From a virus: a DNA stretch of 64,000 nt. Under the pieces are notes generated by a model that saw nothing but the letters and a program-made list of their open reading frames with translations, searched no databases and had not been told where the DNA came from. This document shows positions 42,868 to 51,045 of the stretch, piece by piece (positions within the stretch are counted from its first letter, which is position 1; the number at the start of each line of letters is the position of its first letter). Made by a program: the position numbers and the translations under genes. Location of the stretch: positions 1 to 64,000 of IMG/VR virus record IMGVR_UViG_3300036944_001223. The stretch is one strand, 5' to 3'.

Positions 42868-44585
42868 GGCTCTGGCTTCCAGATTGGCAACCCAAAAGAC
42901 TTGGCCATTTGATCGCCATCATCTTCTTGATCTTGCTTGTCATCAGGTTTGCTTTCAGGATCTTCTTCGTTAGAAGATTTGTTTTCATCTTTAGGATCTT
43001 GTTGGTCTTTAGGATCTTGCCCAAAATCTCCGCCGCCATCTGGATTGCCGTAGTCCTCGCTGGACGATGCTATTGATTGCATATACGCGCCCATTAAATT
43101 CTGGTTCAACGGAGCGTTGTTTAGCACCTCGTCTTTGATCTCATCCCATCCGCGAACCTTTCGAGCTTCACCCCATGTTAGCAGCGTAGTTTCTTCATCC
43201 CACTGTTGTTTTGCATCGGTTTCGTCGAGACCTGACCAGCGGAATAAGTATTTATCACTAAACTCAGCAACAACGTAGTCAGAAAAAACATCTTCAAAAT
43301 AAGACAGAAGAGGGCGAAGGCCCTTATCTTTAGAGTTAATCAGCTTCTCTTCTGTATCCGATCCAGATAACGAGCTTGCGCCATTGGTGAAACTCTCGAA
43401 ATTTATCTCATCAGGAGCCATGCCGTAGATCGCGCAAATAATTGATGTTAAAAACGTCATCCATTTGGAGAACATCATTTCATTTACGTCGACACCAAAA
43501 TTCTCGAAACTTGCTTTTGACTCTTGGTTTTTACTGACCATTACAGGCAGAGTCCAAGCGTTATTGATCCCCTTCACCATCGAGTTCCAATAACGCTTAA
43601 AGGCGCTCATATCGTCTTGGCTATAATCACCAGACAAGTGAAGTAAGCCCTTAGGGATCGCATTGGAGTCAAAATATTTGTTGTTGTACGTCATGGCATT
43701 CAGGAAGCCGGTCACAACTTTTACTAATAGCTCTGTTTCTGACATGCCGTAGCCGCCGACCATGACATCAGTACGCGGGTTCCTTGGCACATAGATCAGG
43801 TCGTCATACGTGTAAGCCGCTCTGATTTGGCCTTGGGCAACCTGCAAGGCAAATAGTTCGTCATCGCCTTGGTAGCCTTCCTCATTACACAGTCGTATCG
43901 TCGCGCCATCGACAGCATACATGCCGTCCATCCCTTTAGACTTATCGCGCTTGTATTCAGTCTCGATCGCAGCGCTATCCATTGTTAGGCTGTCTCGAGT
44001 AAGTTTGGCCACAAAGTTAGAGAAATTATCACGTTTAAGTCTTGCGCGTTGACGCGGGTTATTTTCCCATCCGCAATTTGTAAAAAAGCTTTCAAGCAGA
44101 ACAATACTCTTTTTTTCCGCCTCACCTAATTTCGCAGAGGGATCTTTCGACTTGATATTAAATCCTGGTCCTTTACCGCCTTCTGATACGCGGCAAAAAC
44201 GCCTTAATTGGCGTTGGCGAGTGAGTATTACAGCGGAAAGAATCGGCGTCTGATCGACCATTGTTCGCATCATATCAAACGAGAATGCACTATTTTTCTC
44301 GTACCACTCACCCATCATTTGGACGCGGGTATCATCGAGATATAACGATTGCATACCGGGCTGCCCAGTGGCGATAGCGCGGCTAGGAAAAGGGATCACA
44401 TTGGGCTTAGATAAAGCTTTAGTAAACTGCTGATCCTGATATTGCTCCGCAACATAGCGGACCAGTTCCGTCATATTGGGAACAGTCGAGGGCATCGCGT
44501 CTTTTTGAGCTTCGCGCAATGCATCCTGCCGCTCATCTTGTGGCGCTGCAGGGTTATGTGAAACTTCTAAGGCTTTATCTGTCAT
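42864..44585 (-). CDS. Portal protein
   Basis: 573 residues. Portal features: LTRQRQLRRFCRVSEGGKGP, SNFVAKLTRDSLTMDSAAIE, DDLIYVPRNPRTDVMVGGYG, PKGLLHLSGDYSQDD, and the helix around SLSGSDTEEKLINSKDKGL. The C-terminus is a long acidic linker ending AKSFGLPIWKPEP. The first gene of the head operon; its ATG lies about 11 bases after a late motif and has no clear ribosome site. Role: dodecameric DNA gate at the capsid vertex. Confidence 0.9.
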   Translation of the reverse strand: MTDKALEVSHNPAAPQDERQDALREAQKDAMPSTVPNMTELVRYVAEQYQDQQFTKALSKPNVIPFPSRAIATGQPGMQSLYLDDTRVQMMGEWYEKNSAFSFDMMRTMVDQTPILSAVILTRQRQLRRFCRVSEGGKGPGFNIKSKDPSAKLGEAEKKSIVLLESFFTNCGWENNPRQRARLKRDNFSNFVAKLTRDSLTMDSAAIETEYKRDKSKGMDGMYAVDGATIRLCNEEGYQGDDELFALQVAQGQIRAAYTYDDLIYVPRNPRTDVMVGGYGMSETELLVKVVTGFLNAMTYNNKYFDSNAIPKGLLHLSGDYSQDDMSAFKRYWNSMVKGINNAWTLPVMVSKNQESKASFENFGVDVNEMMFSKWMTFLTSIICAIYGMAPDEINFESFTNGASSLSGSDTEEKLINSKDKGLRPLLSYFEDVFSDYVVAEFSDKYLFRWSGLDETDAKQQWDEETTLLTWGEARKVRGWDEIKDEVLNNAPLNQNLMGAYMQSIASSSEDYGNPDGGGDFGQDPKDQQDPKDENKSSNEEDPESKPDDKQDQEDDGDQMAKSFGLPIWKPEP

Positions 44586-44597
44586 AGGGAAATCTTG

Positions 44598-44607
44598 GCA
44601 TCACGAC
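44598..44607 (-). promoter_or_regulatory. GTCGTGATGC motif copy 1 (portal operon)
   Basis: Minus strand GTCGTGATGCCAAG, about 11 bases before the portal ATG; TACAAT lies 8 bases upstream. Confidence 0.75.
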
Positions 44608-44647
44608 GTGTGCACATTGTATCACCAAACCTATTTACTAAGAAATA

Positions 44648-44676
44648 TTGTCTCATTGCTCAAATTTTGATATTGT
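44648..44676 (+). promoter_or_regulatory. Promoter with operator-like palindrome for 44703
   Basis: TTGTCT (44648-44653), a 17-base spacer and TATTGT (44671-44676). The spacer holds GCTCAAATTTTGAT (44658-44671), close to the palindrome consensus GCTCAAATTTGAGC. A repressor bound here would block the promoter. Confidence 0.6.
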
Positions 44677-44702
44677 AACGATAATCAACAAGGGGGACCG
44701 CC

Positions 44703-45128
44703 ATGGACTTGCTTTCAACAAAACAGCTTTACATTGTACGTTTTTTGTCTAAACAGCGATTATTAAGAGGCACTGAGCTCAGCATTAGTCGAAATATCAA
44801 GTGCGAGAAGCTGATTGTAAAAAATCTGCTCACTCAATTAAAAGATATCGGCATTGTTTCATACTGCAATACATCTCGCGTTTACACCATGACTGATAAA
44901 GGGCGACGACTTAGTGAAACATTGCCGAAGATCGCTTTAGAGGACACGATCGGCGTTCACGCTTTAGAGCTGGAAACGGTTGAAGCTAAGCCGCGAAAAA
45001 TAAAAAACTATGACAAGAAATTAAATCTGCTATCCCGCCTAATGGAGCTTTTGGACTATGACGACTCAGAGATGGTTAAGTCGATCAAAAAAGACCTGAA
45101 AAGCCTACACATAAAATCTGATACATAA
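44703..45128 (+). CDS. Winged-helix-like putative transcription factor
   Basis: 141 residues with a strong GGGGGA ribosome site. Residues 1-75 read like a winged helix: STKQLYIVRFLSKQRLL, a LIVKNLLTQLKDIGIVSYCN recognition and wing region, and VYTMTDKGRRL. The C-terminal part is basic and helical (KIKNYDKKLNLLSRLMELL). It stands alone between its own promoter and a terminator, divergent from the portal operon and its late motif. It is a candidate regulator of late genes or of the palindrome operators; both are inference. Confidence 0.6.
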   Translation: MDLLSTKQLYIVRFLSKQRLLRGTELSISRNIKCEKLIVKNLLTQLKDIGIVSYCNTSRVYTMTDKGRRLSETLPKIALEDTIGVHALELETVEAKPRKIKNYDKKLNLLSRLMELLDYDDSEMVKSIKKDLKSLHIKSDT

Positions 45129-45153
45129 TCAGATCTAAACTAAAAATACCGCC

Positions 45154-45190
45154 AATGCAGTCAATAACTTATCTGGCTGCATTTTCTTTA
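45154..45190 (+). terminator. Terminator after the winged-helix gene
   Basis: AATGCAGTC pairs with GGCTGCATT (one U-G wobble) across a 12-base loop, followed by TTCTTTA. Confidence 0.75.
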
Positions 45191-45192
45191 TT

Positions 45193-45209
45193 GGGCGCAC
45201 ATAGGGCGC
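45193..45209 (+). repeat. GGGC-CATAGGGCGC box, copy 1
   Basis: GGGCGCACATAGGGCGC lies 25 bases upstream of the -35 of the promoter at 45235 and is followed by TTATTCAAAAAATAG. A nearly identical box plus A-run precedes the promoter at 54149. Confidence 0.55.
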
Positions 45210-45234
45210 TTATTCAAAAAATAGCAATTAATTG

Positions 45235-45263
45235 TTGCATTAATTAAATTTGATGCTTATTAT
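45235..45263 (+). promoter_or_regulatory. Promoter with operator-like spacer for the RdgC operon
   Basis: TTGCAT (45235-45240), a 17-base spacer and TATTAT (45258-45263). The spacer contains AATTAAATTTGATG, a weaker member of the TCAAATTTGA palindrome family. Confidence 0.55.
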
Positions 45264-45305
45264 ATTTAAAATAAACCGCCAAAAGTCCACAGAACAGGGA
45301 TCATT

Positions 45306-46061
45306 ATGACCGATAACGTAGATAAAGAATTTGTACCAACAATCAATCCAGTAACCGCCACAGTGCAAGAAATGTTCGGACAAGTGCTGCAACAACGCAT
45401 TCAATCCGGTGCGTTTGAGGAAGCTATTGGCAAGTATGCAGACAAGCTGATTGATCAAGCCGCAAAAGACTGCCTAGATAGTTACGGAGGTGTTGGTAAA
45501 GCATTAAAGGAGCAGTTTGCAAAAGCGATCATGCCGCAACTCGATAGCATTGCGGATCTTCCTACTTATCATGAATTTGTCACTAATCGACTTAAGCTAG
45601 CTACTCAGCAGTTTTACGATAGTCGCCTTGCTACCGTGCTGGACGCCGAGCTTAAAGAATTGCTTACTGAAATACCGGAGCAAATCACTTTGTCATGGTT
45701 AGTAGAAAAAGTAATGCAAGAGCGCCGCAATGATGAAGATGATTACGAAGGCGAAATTACGCTGATTATTGAAGAAGATAACACCTATGGAAAATGGGCG
45801 CACATCTACCTTGATAAAGATGAGAATAAATCAAAGCGCGATTGTGAGTACGATATTCAACTAAGACACGAAAAAGAATCAGCAAAATGGGCAGTAATCG
45901 GGGTGCGCATCAACGGACACAAAGCGGGTGAGCAACTTAGCATGGGCCGTCAATACGGCTTTGAAAAAATCCTGTTCAACATCTACGCCATGAAAGGCCA
46001 AATCGAGCTTGACGAAGGGATGGATTCTTCAGACTACGAAACCAGCTGGTGTAACTACTAA
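45306..46061 (+). CDS. Unknown phage protein, first gene of the RdgC operon
   Basis: 251 residues; the start at 45306 has AACAGGGATC upstream. The N-terminal half is helical (VQEMFGQVLQQRIQSGAFEE, KLIDQAAKDCLDSYGGVGKA). The C-terminal half is acidic and beta-rich (EITLIIEEDNTYGKWAHIYL) and ends with SDYETSWCNY. No family recognised; no membrane segment. Operator-controlled promoter and proximity to RdgC suggest an early DNA-metabolism or host-takeover role, without direct evidence. Confidence 0.65.
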   Translation: MTDNVDKEFVPTINPVTATVQEMFGQVLQQRIQSGAFEEAIGKYADKLIDQAAKDCLDSYGGVGKALKEQFAKAIMPQLDSIADLPTYHEFVTNRLKLATQQFYDSRLATVLDAELKELLTEIPEQITLSWLVEKVMQERRNDEDDYEGEITLIIEEDNTYGKWAHIYLDKDENKSKRDCEYDIQLRHEKESAKWAVIGVRINGHKAGEQLSMGRQYGFEKILFNIYAMKGQIELDEGMDSSDYETSWCNY

Positions 46062-46079
46062 CTAATTTTTAAACCACTA

Positions 46080-46096
46080 GGCCAGCTTAGCTGGCC
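46080..46096 (+). other. Intercistronic hairpin
   Basis: GGCCAGC, a TTA loop and GCTGGCC between the genes ending at 46061 and starting at 46117; no U-tract follows. Confidence 0.45.
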
Positions 46097-46116
46097 AAAT
46101 TAATCAGGAAATCAAT

Positions 46117-47052
46117 ATGCGCCAATTTATTAAAAATGCACGAGTTTTCTCAGCTGTTTTACCTGCGGCAAATCTGTTAGCTGAGCATTTGAAAGAGTTG
46201 CTTTTTACCCCAATGTCATCTTCAAACATCGTCGCGTTTGGATTCGAAGCCAACGACACGACTAAGGAGCTAGTTACCCAGCTGCAAGGCGGGTTCTCGT
46301 TTACGTTCCGCTTTGATCAAAAGATTATCCCCGGTGATATCGTTAAGCAGCGTCTCCAAGTTTTCAAAGAGAACTTCTTCGAAAATATGGGCCGCCGCCC
46401 AACTAAGACGGAAGTCGCAGAACTAAGGGATAGCGTCATCACTTTAATGGCCTCTACCGCGCCGATTCGCACGAAGCTAATTCATGTTTTTTATAGCCAG
46501 ACGGAGCAGCTGTTATTTATCCCTGTCATTAGCAAGTCTATGGCTAGCCGAATTATGGGGCAGCTTATCAGAGCCTGCGGCTCAGTTAAGACGACGACGA
46601 TCCATGTTGACGGGCTGACCAACGGCCTTGCTAGTCGATTAGTTGCATATTTGAACCGTGAAGATGACACCGAATCAATGGCGTTTGATGGCGAGTTTGA
46701 GCCAAGCTCTTATGTTGTACTGGGTTGCGGAAAAAATAAAGTGACTTATGACCTTAATGATCTAGGCTCTGGCAGTGTTGGCATTATTGAGCGCGTAGAC
46801 GCCGGATTTAATGTAAATAGTCTGCAATTAGAGCGCGGCCCAGTAAGTTTCCGTATTGACTCTGAGTTTGTATTTAAAGCTATCTCTTTGCCAGAGTATA
46901 GCGACGATGAAGCTGCCGATGATATGGCTTATCAATGGCGCCAGCAGGCACAAGGCGAGATCATTCTCATCGCTGACGCAGTTAAGGCGCTATGTGTAAT
47001 GTTTGACTACAAGGCTCCTGAAGAATCAGTTGAAGAAGCAACTGAAGAGTAA
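46117..47052 (+). CDS. rdgC: RdgC-like recombination-associated protein
   Basis: 311 residues, close to the usual RdgC length of about 300. Recognisable elements: FIKNARVFSAVLPAANLLAE, FGFEAND, GRRPTKTEVAELRDSVITLM followed by the conserved strand-helix pattern, LLFIPVISKSMASRIMGQL and a late beta region. RdgC forms a ring around duplex DNA and restrains RecA. In a phage it may favour the phage's own RecE-type recombination over RecA. A run of acidic residues ends the protein (EESVEEATEE). AGGAAA precedes the ATG. Confidence 0.75.
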   Translation: MRQFIKNARVFSAVLPAANLLAEHLKELLFTPMSSSNIVAFGFEANDTTKELVTQLQGGFSFTFRFDQKIIPGDIVKQRLQVFKENFFENMGRRPTKTEVAELRDSVITLMASTAPIRTKLIHVFYSQTEQLLFIPVISKSMASRIMGQLIRACGSVKTTTIHVDGLTNGLASRLVAYLNREDDTESMAFDGEFEPSSYVVLGCGKNKVTYDLNDLGSGSVGIIERVDAGFNVNSLQLERGPVSFRIDSEFVFKAISLPEYSDDEAADDMAYQWRQQAQGEIILIADAVKALCVMFDYKAPEESVEEATEE

Positions 47053-47066
47053 GCTAATTCGATCAA

Positions 47067-47082
47067 AGCCCCGAAAGGGGCT
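47067..47082 (+). other. GAAA-tetraloop hairpin
   Basis: AGCCCC, a GAAA loop and GGGGCT downstream of the rdgC-like gene, just before the ribosome site region of the next gene. Confidence 0.45.
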
Positions 47083-47093
47083 AAGGTTTCATA

Positions 47094-47444
47094 ATGAAAG
47101 TCTATAAAAAAGTTAAAGTTAAAGGTCTCACATGGTCTGTTCTTAGCGCAAATGAAAGGGCTTGCTCATTCAAGGGGCGCCACTTCTTTGCTCTTCGATG
47201 CCATTCTAAAATGTTGTGGTCACTAACGGAGCATGACTGCGATATAACAAGCTCAAGTGACGGAGCTAGACAAGTCGGTTACTTAGAACACCGGCTGCCA
47301 ACGCCACTACTCTCTAATGCTGTAATTTGGGTTGTTCATAGCAACTTCATTATGGAAAAGAAAGGTAATGGAGAGCCGCTTAACCGACTAACGAAAGATG
47401 CTACGCTTGATTTTGTCCAAAGTATTAAGGATTTGAAGCTATGA
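47094..47444 (+). CDS. Unknown small protein
   Basis: 116 residues: KVKVKGLTWSVLSANERACS, LWSLTEHDCDITSSS and a mid-protein VIWVVHSNFIM. Mixed alpha/beta, soluble. It overlaps the next gene by ATGA. No family recognised. Confidence 0.6.
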   Translation: MKVYKKVKVKGLTWSVLSANERACSFKGRHFFALRCHSKMLWSLTEHDCDITSSSDGARQVGYLEHRLPTPLLSNAVIWVVHSNFIMEKKGNGEPLNRLTKDATLDFVQSIKDLKL

Positions 47445-47704
47445 GGCTGACCACTGTTCATGGCGAGCATAAAGCGAACGTCATTATTACAATGTTCAAT
47501 TTATCTAAGTCTGGGCAGCTCAATATGACTAAAAAATCTATTTTAACGTTAGCGTCAATTGACTCGGCAGAGGACATTCTTAAATTATCCGTCGACGAAA
47601 ATGCTGACACTATTTTTATCAGTGGCTGCTCACAAGATCTACTGGATAAGCTCAATAAAACCCTACCAGCAGACACTATTGTTATTGCCGCCATGCGCGG
47701 ATAA
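47441..47704 (+). CDS. Unknown small protein
   Basis: 87 residues, coupled to the preceding gene by ATGA. Alternating hydrophobic strands and acidic helices (SILTLASIDSAEDILKLSVD, DTIFISGCSQDLLDKLNKTL, DTIVIAAMRG) give a small Rossmann-like look, but no cofactor motif is visible. An internal ATG at 47525 is an alternative start. Confidence 0.55.
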   Translation: MRLTTVHGEHKANVIITMFNLSKSGQLNMTKKSILTLASIDSAEDILKLSVDENADTIFISGCSQDLLDKLNKTLPADTIVIAAMRG

Positions 47705-47713
47705 GGTGATTTT

Positions 47714-48316
47714 ATGTATAGACGTTATTTTAAAGTTGTTAGCGGCCCGTTTGTTGATGAAGTTCTTAAAATTCGCGAGCACCAAATTGAGACGCACAAA
47801 AAGTTTCAAGAACTGGCTTTATCTATTGGTGCAGAAGGTTGCGCTATTTATGATGCTGGCGGATTAGCTGGCTTTATGTTCGAATCCGAACCTGACATGA
47901 AAATTTACCGTAGCAAAGCCAATTACTATTTGCCGCGGAAAAATGTTGCAGAAGGTAAAGCTATTTGGAAGCTTATTGATGCCTTACCAAAATGTCGCTC
48001 AGTAAATAATGCTTTGCGCCTAGTGGGGCTGCCCCCTGACTTTCCTTGCATTTTTGGAGAAGGAAAAGCTTATTCTTGCACTTTTTGTGGCAGCTACTAT
48101 GAGAAAGTATTTTTTATTACCATTCCATGGAAGGACGTCGATCCTGAAGAGATGGCCCAATATCTAAAAGATAGAGAAGCAGGAAAACGTTGCTGCTCAG
48201 AATTGGATTATCTTCAGTATGTGCCGCACGAATCTATGGTTGAAGTGAAGGAGTGGGAAAGGCTCAAATACATGGATGAAATGATAGAGCGCGAAAAAGA
48301 AAGAAAAGAAGGTTAA
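47714..48316 (+). CDS. Unknown phage protein
   Basis: 200 residues; AAGG precedes the ATG. Residues include GPFVDEVLKIREHQIETHKK, MKIYRSKANYYLPRKNVAEG and CTFCGSYYEKVFFITIPW. I recall the overall pattern (a small protein acting on a 'valued' residue set with GPPDFPC) from phage hypotheticals without a known function. It is the last gene before a bidirectional terminator facing the terminase. Confidence 0.6.
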   Translation: MYRRYFKVVSGPFVDEVLKIREHQIETHKKFQELALSIGAEGCAIYDAGGLAGFMFESEPDMKIYRSKANYYLPRKNVAEGKAIWKLIDALPKCRSVNNALRLVGLPPDFPCIFGEGKAYSCTFCGSYYEKVFFITIPWKDVDPEEMAQYLKDREAGKRCCSELDYLQYVPHESMVEVKEWERLKYMDEMIEREKERKEG

Positions 48317-48327
48317 TACCAATAAAT

Positions 48328-48356
48328 AAAAGGCCACTCAAGCGAGTGGCCTTTTT
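48328..48356. terminator. Bidirectional terminator between convergent operons
   Basis: AAAAGGCCACTC, an AAGC loop and GAGTGGCCTTTT with T-rich flanks on both strands, separating 47714-48316 (+) from the terminase (-). Confidence 0.9.
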
Positions 48357-48357
48357 G

Positions 48358-50964
48358 TTAATACTCGCTTCTAGACTCGTAATTATAGCAGCCGGGATCA
48401 ATCGGCTTAACGAAAGCCTGCAACTCGCTGCAATAGCTTGTGGCGGGGTCCCTAAAGCGACATTTACCGCAAGTGTTATCAATCGCTAGCTGAATTTTAA
48501 TATCTTCTAACACTGACGTTGTTGAGCTTGGTATAGCTATTGCTTTAGGGCTGTATTCTCTCTCTGGCTCTGAATCAGGCATGATAAATGTACTCGTTCC
48601 GTGGGCTCGGCTCCATGCAACATCGCATAGCATGTTTGCATAGCTAAAGTGAGGATCGATACCCACTTTTTTTACGCTGCGGCGATACTGGTTAGTTTCC
48701 TCATCTTTCTCGGCCACCAGCGCTGTCTTGGTGAAGTGATGGAACATGCGAGGTAATACCGGAGCCAATTGCTTCTGGCCCTTCTCTACGACCTCCTGAA
48801 CTAATCCCATAGGGTCTGGAAATAGGCAGTGTGGCTCATCAGCAGTAAACCGGCTCATTGATACTTGCATGCACTTATACTGATCCATGCGCAAAGTGTA
48901 TCGGTCTTGAGCCTCGTCGTCTGTCCGGCGATCGGAGGTGCCCATTTTTGGCGTATCACCCCATCGGATCATATCCTCTTGTAATGATCCAAAGGAGTTA
49001 CAAATAAAAACTCTTCCGGGGTATTTGTTAGCAAACTTTTTGGCGTCGTTATAGTTAGGGTTGATCTCAACAACGCAGACGGCCACGCCGTATATTTCCA
49101 TCAGCTCACCAGAGCGAGCAAACGGATCAGCGTCATAGATTTCCTCAACGTGGACCACGGCTTGGCGCCCGTCCTTTAAACGCTCTTTGATCACAATAAC
49201 GTTGAAGTTACCCATTTGGTCGATGCCCATATAGCAGCCTTGCCCACGGCTCTTCCATACAACTCCGGCTTCTCTGCCAGCTTTGACGCAATTAGCTAGA
49301 TGATCCAAGTTGACAGGGACCTGTGACGGATCAAGGTAGGGTTTGCCCAGCTTACGATTGAAAAAGTTTTTCATATCAGTAGCGGTGTTATAAGAGAAAA
49401 TTATTTCACCTGGGCTGATCGTCGGGCTAAGGAACTGAGGAAAATGAATCGACGTTATTGGAGCCTCGCCGGCTAAGTTGTCTGGCGCGTCGGGTACCCA
49501 TTCGCCAATCTGAGGATCATCTATCCACCCGCCGCAACTATGGCAAACATATCGATGACGTTCGCATGAGCTGTCATATTTTATACAGTCGGGGAAATAC
49601 TCATCAAGCGGCTTGCTCTCACCGCAATCTGGGTTAGGGCACCTAGTTTGAAATCGATGCTGACTGCCGCGCTTATACCAGTGGTGAATATCACTGTCGG
49701 GCCAATTTGCAGTGGAGCCCATCAATGTGTAACGAATAGAACTTGCTGACAAACGTTCGCGAGTTTTTTCCATCTGCTCGAGCGTCATTTCTTGCACTTC
49801 ATCAAACGATAGAATATCCATCGGGATTGATTCAGTAGTCGCCCGTCCTGAGGTCCAACTAAAAACAAACATAGCCTCACCGATGCGGCGCGTCCTTACG
49901 TTACCCTCTCCAGTTTTCCTGCCGCTACCGTCTGCTGAGTCCATGCTCATTAGCTGGTGAGCCGCGGGGATCGTTCTGACTATTGGCATAAAACGTTCTG
50001 ACGACTTTAAGCCGGCTAGATTCATGTCTGGCAAAAACATACCAACGATCGCGGGTTGAAATTTTAGCCCCAAGTAAATAACGGCTAGCATTTCCATGAT
50101 CGTAAAGCCCACCTGGGCACATTTCATTAAAACTAGCGTCTTACGGAACGCTTCGGCAGCAGTGCTGGGGATTTGCTCATAAATCCATGCCATTGCTGGC
50201 CGGTTATCAAGCGTGAATGGCCTGCCGTCCACTTTTAGCCCATCAACTTCTAACCTTCGGCACCATTCTAAGAACGTCTCGTTAGTGCCGATGATCCGGT
50301 GTGCTGCGGTCATTTCTATTGCAACGTCAAGGAATTGGTTTTCAAATCGCTGGTCATATTCAAGATCAGTAACTGACATAGCAAGCTCAGCCGTCTCTTT
50401 GGGTAGGAATGGGTTTGAAAATGATGGAATGCTAGTGCAGCTCCAAAATTCAGGATCTTGCTGAGCAATTTGGTATAACTGATAGAAATCGTTCTTTTTG
50501 CCATAGGCATCGGAAAAGAACCATGCAGATCCTGAGTGTTCTTTCAGTGACTGACTAAGCTCCAACCACTGATTCATGAAGTCGGGCACGCGCCGGACAT
50601 CGTCGATAACGACTAGGCCGAATTGCTCGGTCTTGTCAGGTTTCTCATCCATCGAGTACATAAAAATAGAATTGCCATTGATAAGCTCGATCTGGCGGCG
50701 GCTAGCTAGGCGTTTAATAAGCGGCTCCACAGCCTTCATAATCAACAACCTTACTTCAGCAAGCCTATCCTTGCTGGACGTAAAGAAAGCCACCGGAGCC
50801 TTGCCTTGGGCGGCCCCGTAGTCACTTGTGATTAGCGCCTCAATAGCTAAAGTCGTTTTTCCTGAATCTTCCCCGCCAACAACAACGTTAAAACGCCGAG
50901 CATTAGTTAATGCTTGGCGCTGTTCCTCGAATGGTTTGGGTAATTTTATTTTGTACTCGGCCAT
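48358..50964 (-). CDS. Large terminase with an extra N-terminal ATPase domain (GpA-type C-terminal part)
   Basis: 868 residues, longer than ordinary large terminases. Residues 1-210 form one terminase ATPase: GGEDSGKTT (Walker A, 30-38), LVVIDDVRR (Walker B, about 120) and a SNPFLPKE segment. From about residue 220 a complete GpA-like terminase follows: LVLMKCAQVGFTIMEML (about 280), DILSFDEVQEM (about 385), zinc-like CPNPDCGE/CHSCGG near 445-475, and a nuclease start YMGIDQMGN (about 580). The C-terminus carries CGKCRF...C...C. Role: DNA packaging motor and cutter. No small terminase gene is recognisable nearby. Confidence 0.85.
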   Translation of the reverse strand: MAEYKIKLPKPFEEQRQALTNARRFNVVVGGEDSGKTTLAIEALITSDYGAAQGKAPVAFFTSSKDRLAEVRLLIMKAVEPLIKRLASRRQIELINGNSIFMYSMDEKPDKTEQFGLVVIDDVRRVPDFMNQWLELSQSLKEHSGSAWFFSDAYGKKNDFYQLYQIAQQDPEFWSCTSIPSFSNPFLPKETAELAMSVTDLEYDQRFENQFLDVAIEMTAAHRIIGTNETFLEWCRRLEVDGLKVDGRPFTLDNRPAMAWIYEQIPSTAAEAFRKTLVLMKCAQVGFTIMEMLAVIYLGLKFQPAIVGMFLPDMNLAGLKSSERFMPIVRTIPAAHQLMSMDSADGSGRKTGEGNVRTRRIGEAMFVFSWTSGRATTESIPMDILSFDEVQEMTLEQMEKTRERLSASSIRYTLMGSTANWPDSDIHHWYKRGSQHRFQTRCPNPDCGESKPLDEYFPDCIKYDSSCERHRYVCHSCGGWIDDPQIGEWVPDAPDNLAGEAPITSIHFPQFLSPTISPGEIIFSYNTATDMKNFFNRKLGKPYLDPSQVPVNLDHLANCVKAGREAGVVWKSRGQGCYMGIDQMGNFNVIVIKERLKDGRQAVVHVEEIYDADPFARSGELMEIYGVAVCVVEINPNYNDAKKFANKYPGRVFICNSFGSLQEDMIRWGDTPKMGTSDRRTDDEAQDRYTLRMDQYKCMQVSMSRFTADEPHCLFPDPMGLVQEVVEKGQKQLAPVLPRMFHHFTKTALVAEKDEETNQYRRSVKKVGIDPHFSYANMLCDVAWSRAHGTSTFIMPDSEPEREYSPKAIAIPSSTTSVLEDIKIQLAIDNTCGKCRFRDPATSYCSELQAFVKPIDPGCYNYESRSEY

Positions 50965-51008
50965 TTAGATTTAGAGGTGAATGACAAGAATGATTAATCA
51001 TACCACAT

Positions 51009-51033
51009 AAAAAACCCCGCTATGCGGGGTTTT
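51009..51033 (-). terminator. Intrinsic terminator before the terminase gene
   Basis: AAAACCCCGC, a TAT loop and GCGGGGTTTT; on the minus strand T6 follows. It closes the gene at 51046, so the terminase needs readthrough or its own promoter, which I could not identify. Confidence 0.9.
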
Positions 51034-51045
51034 GAAATGCTATTT

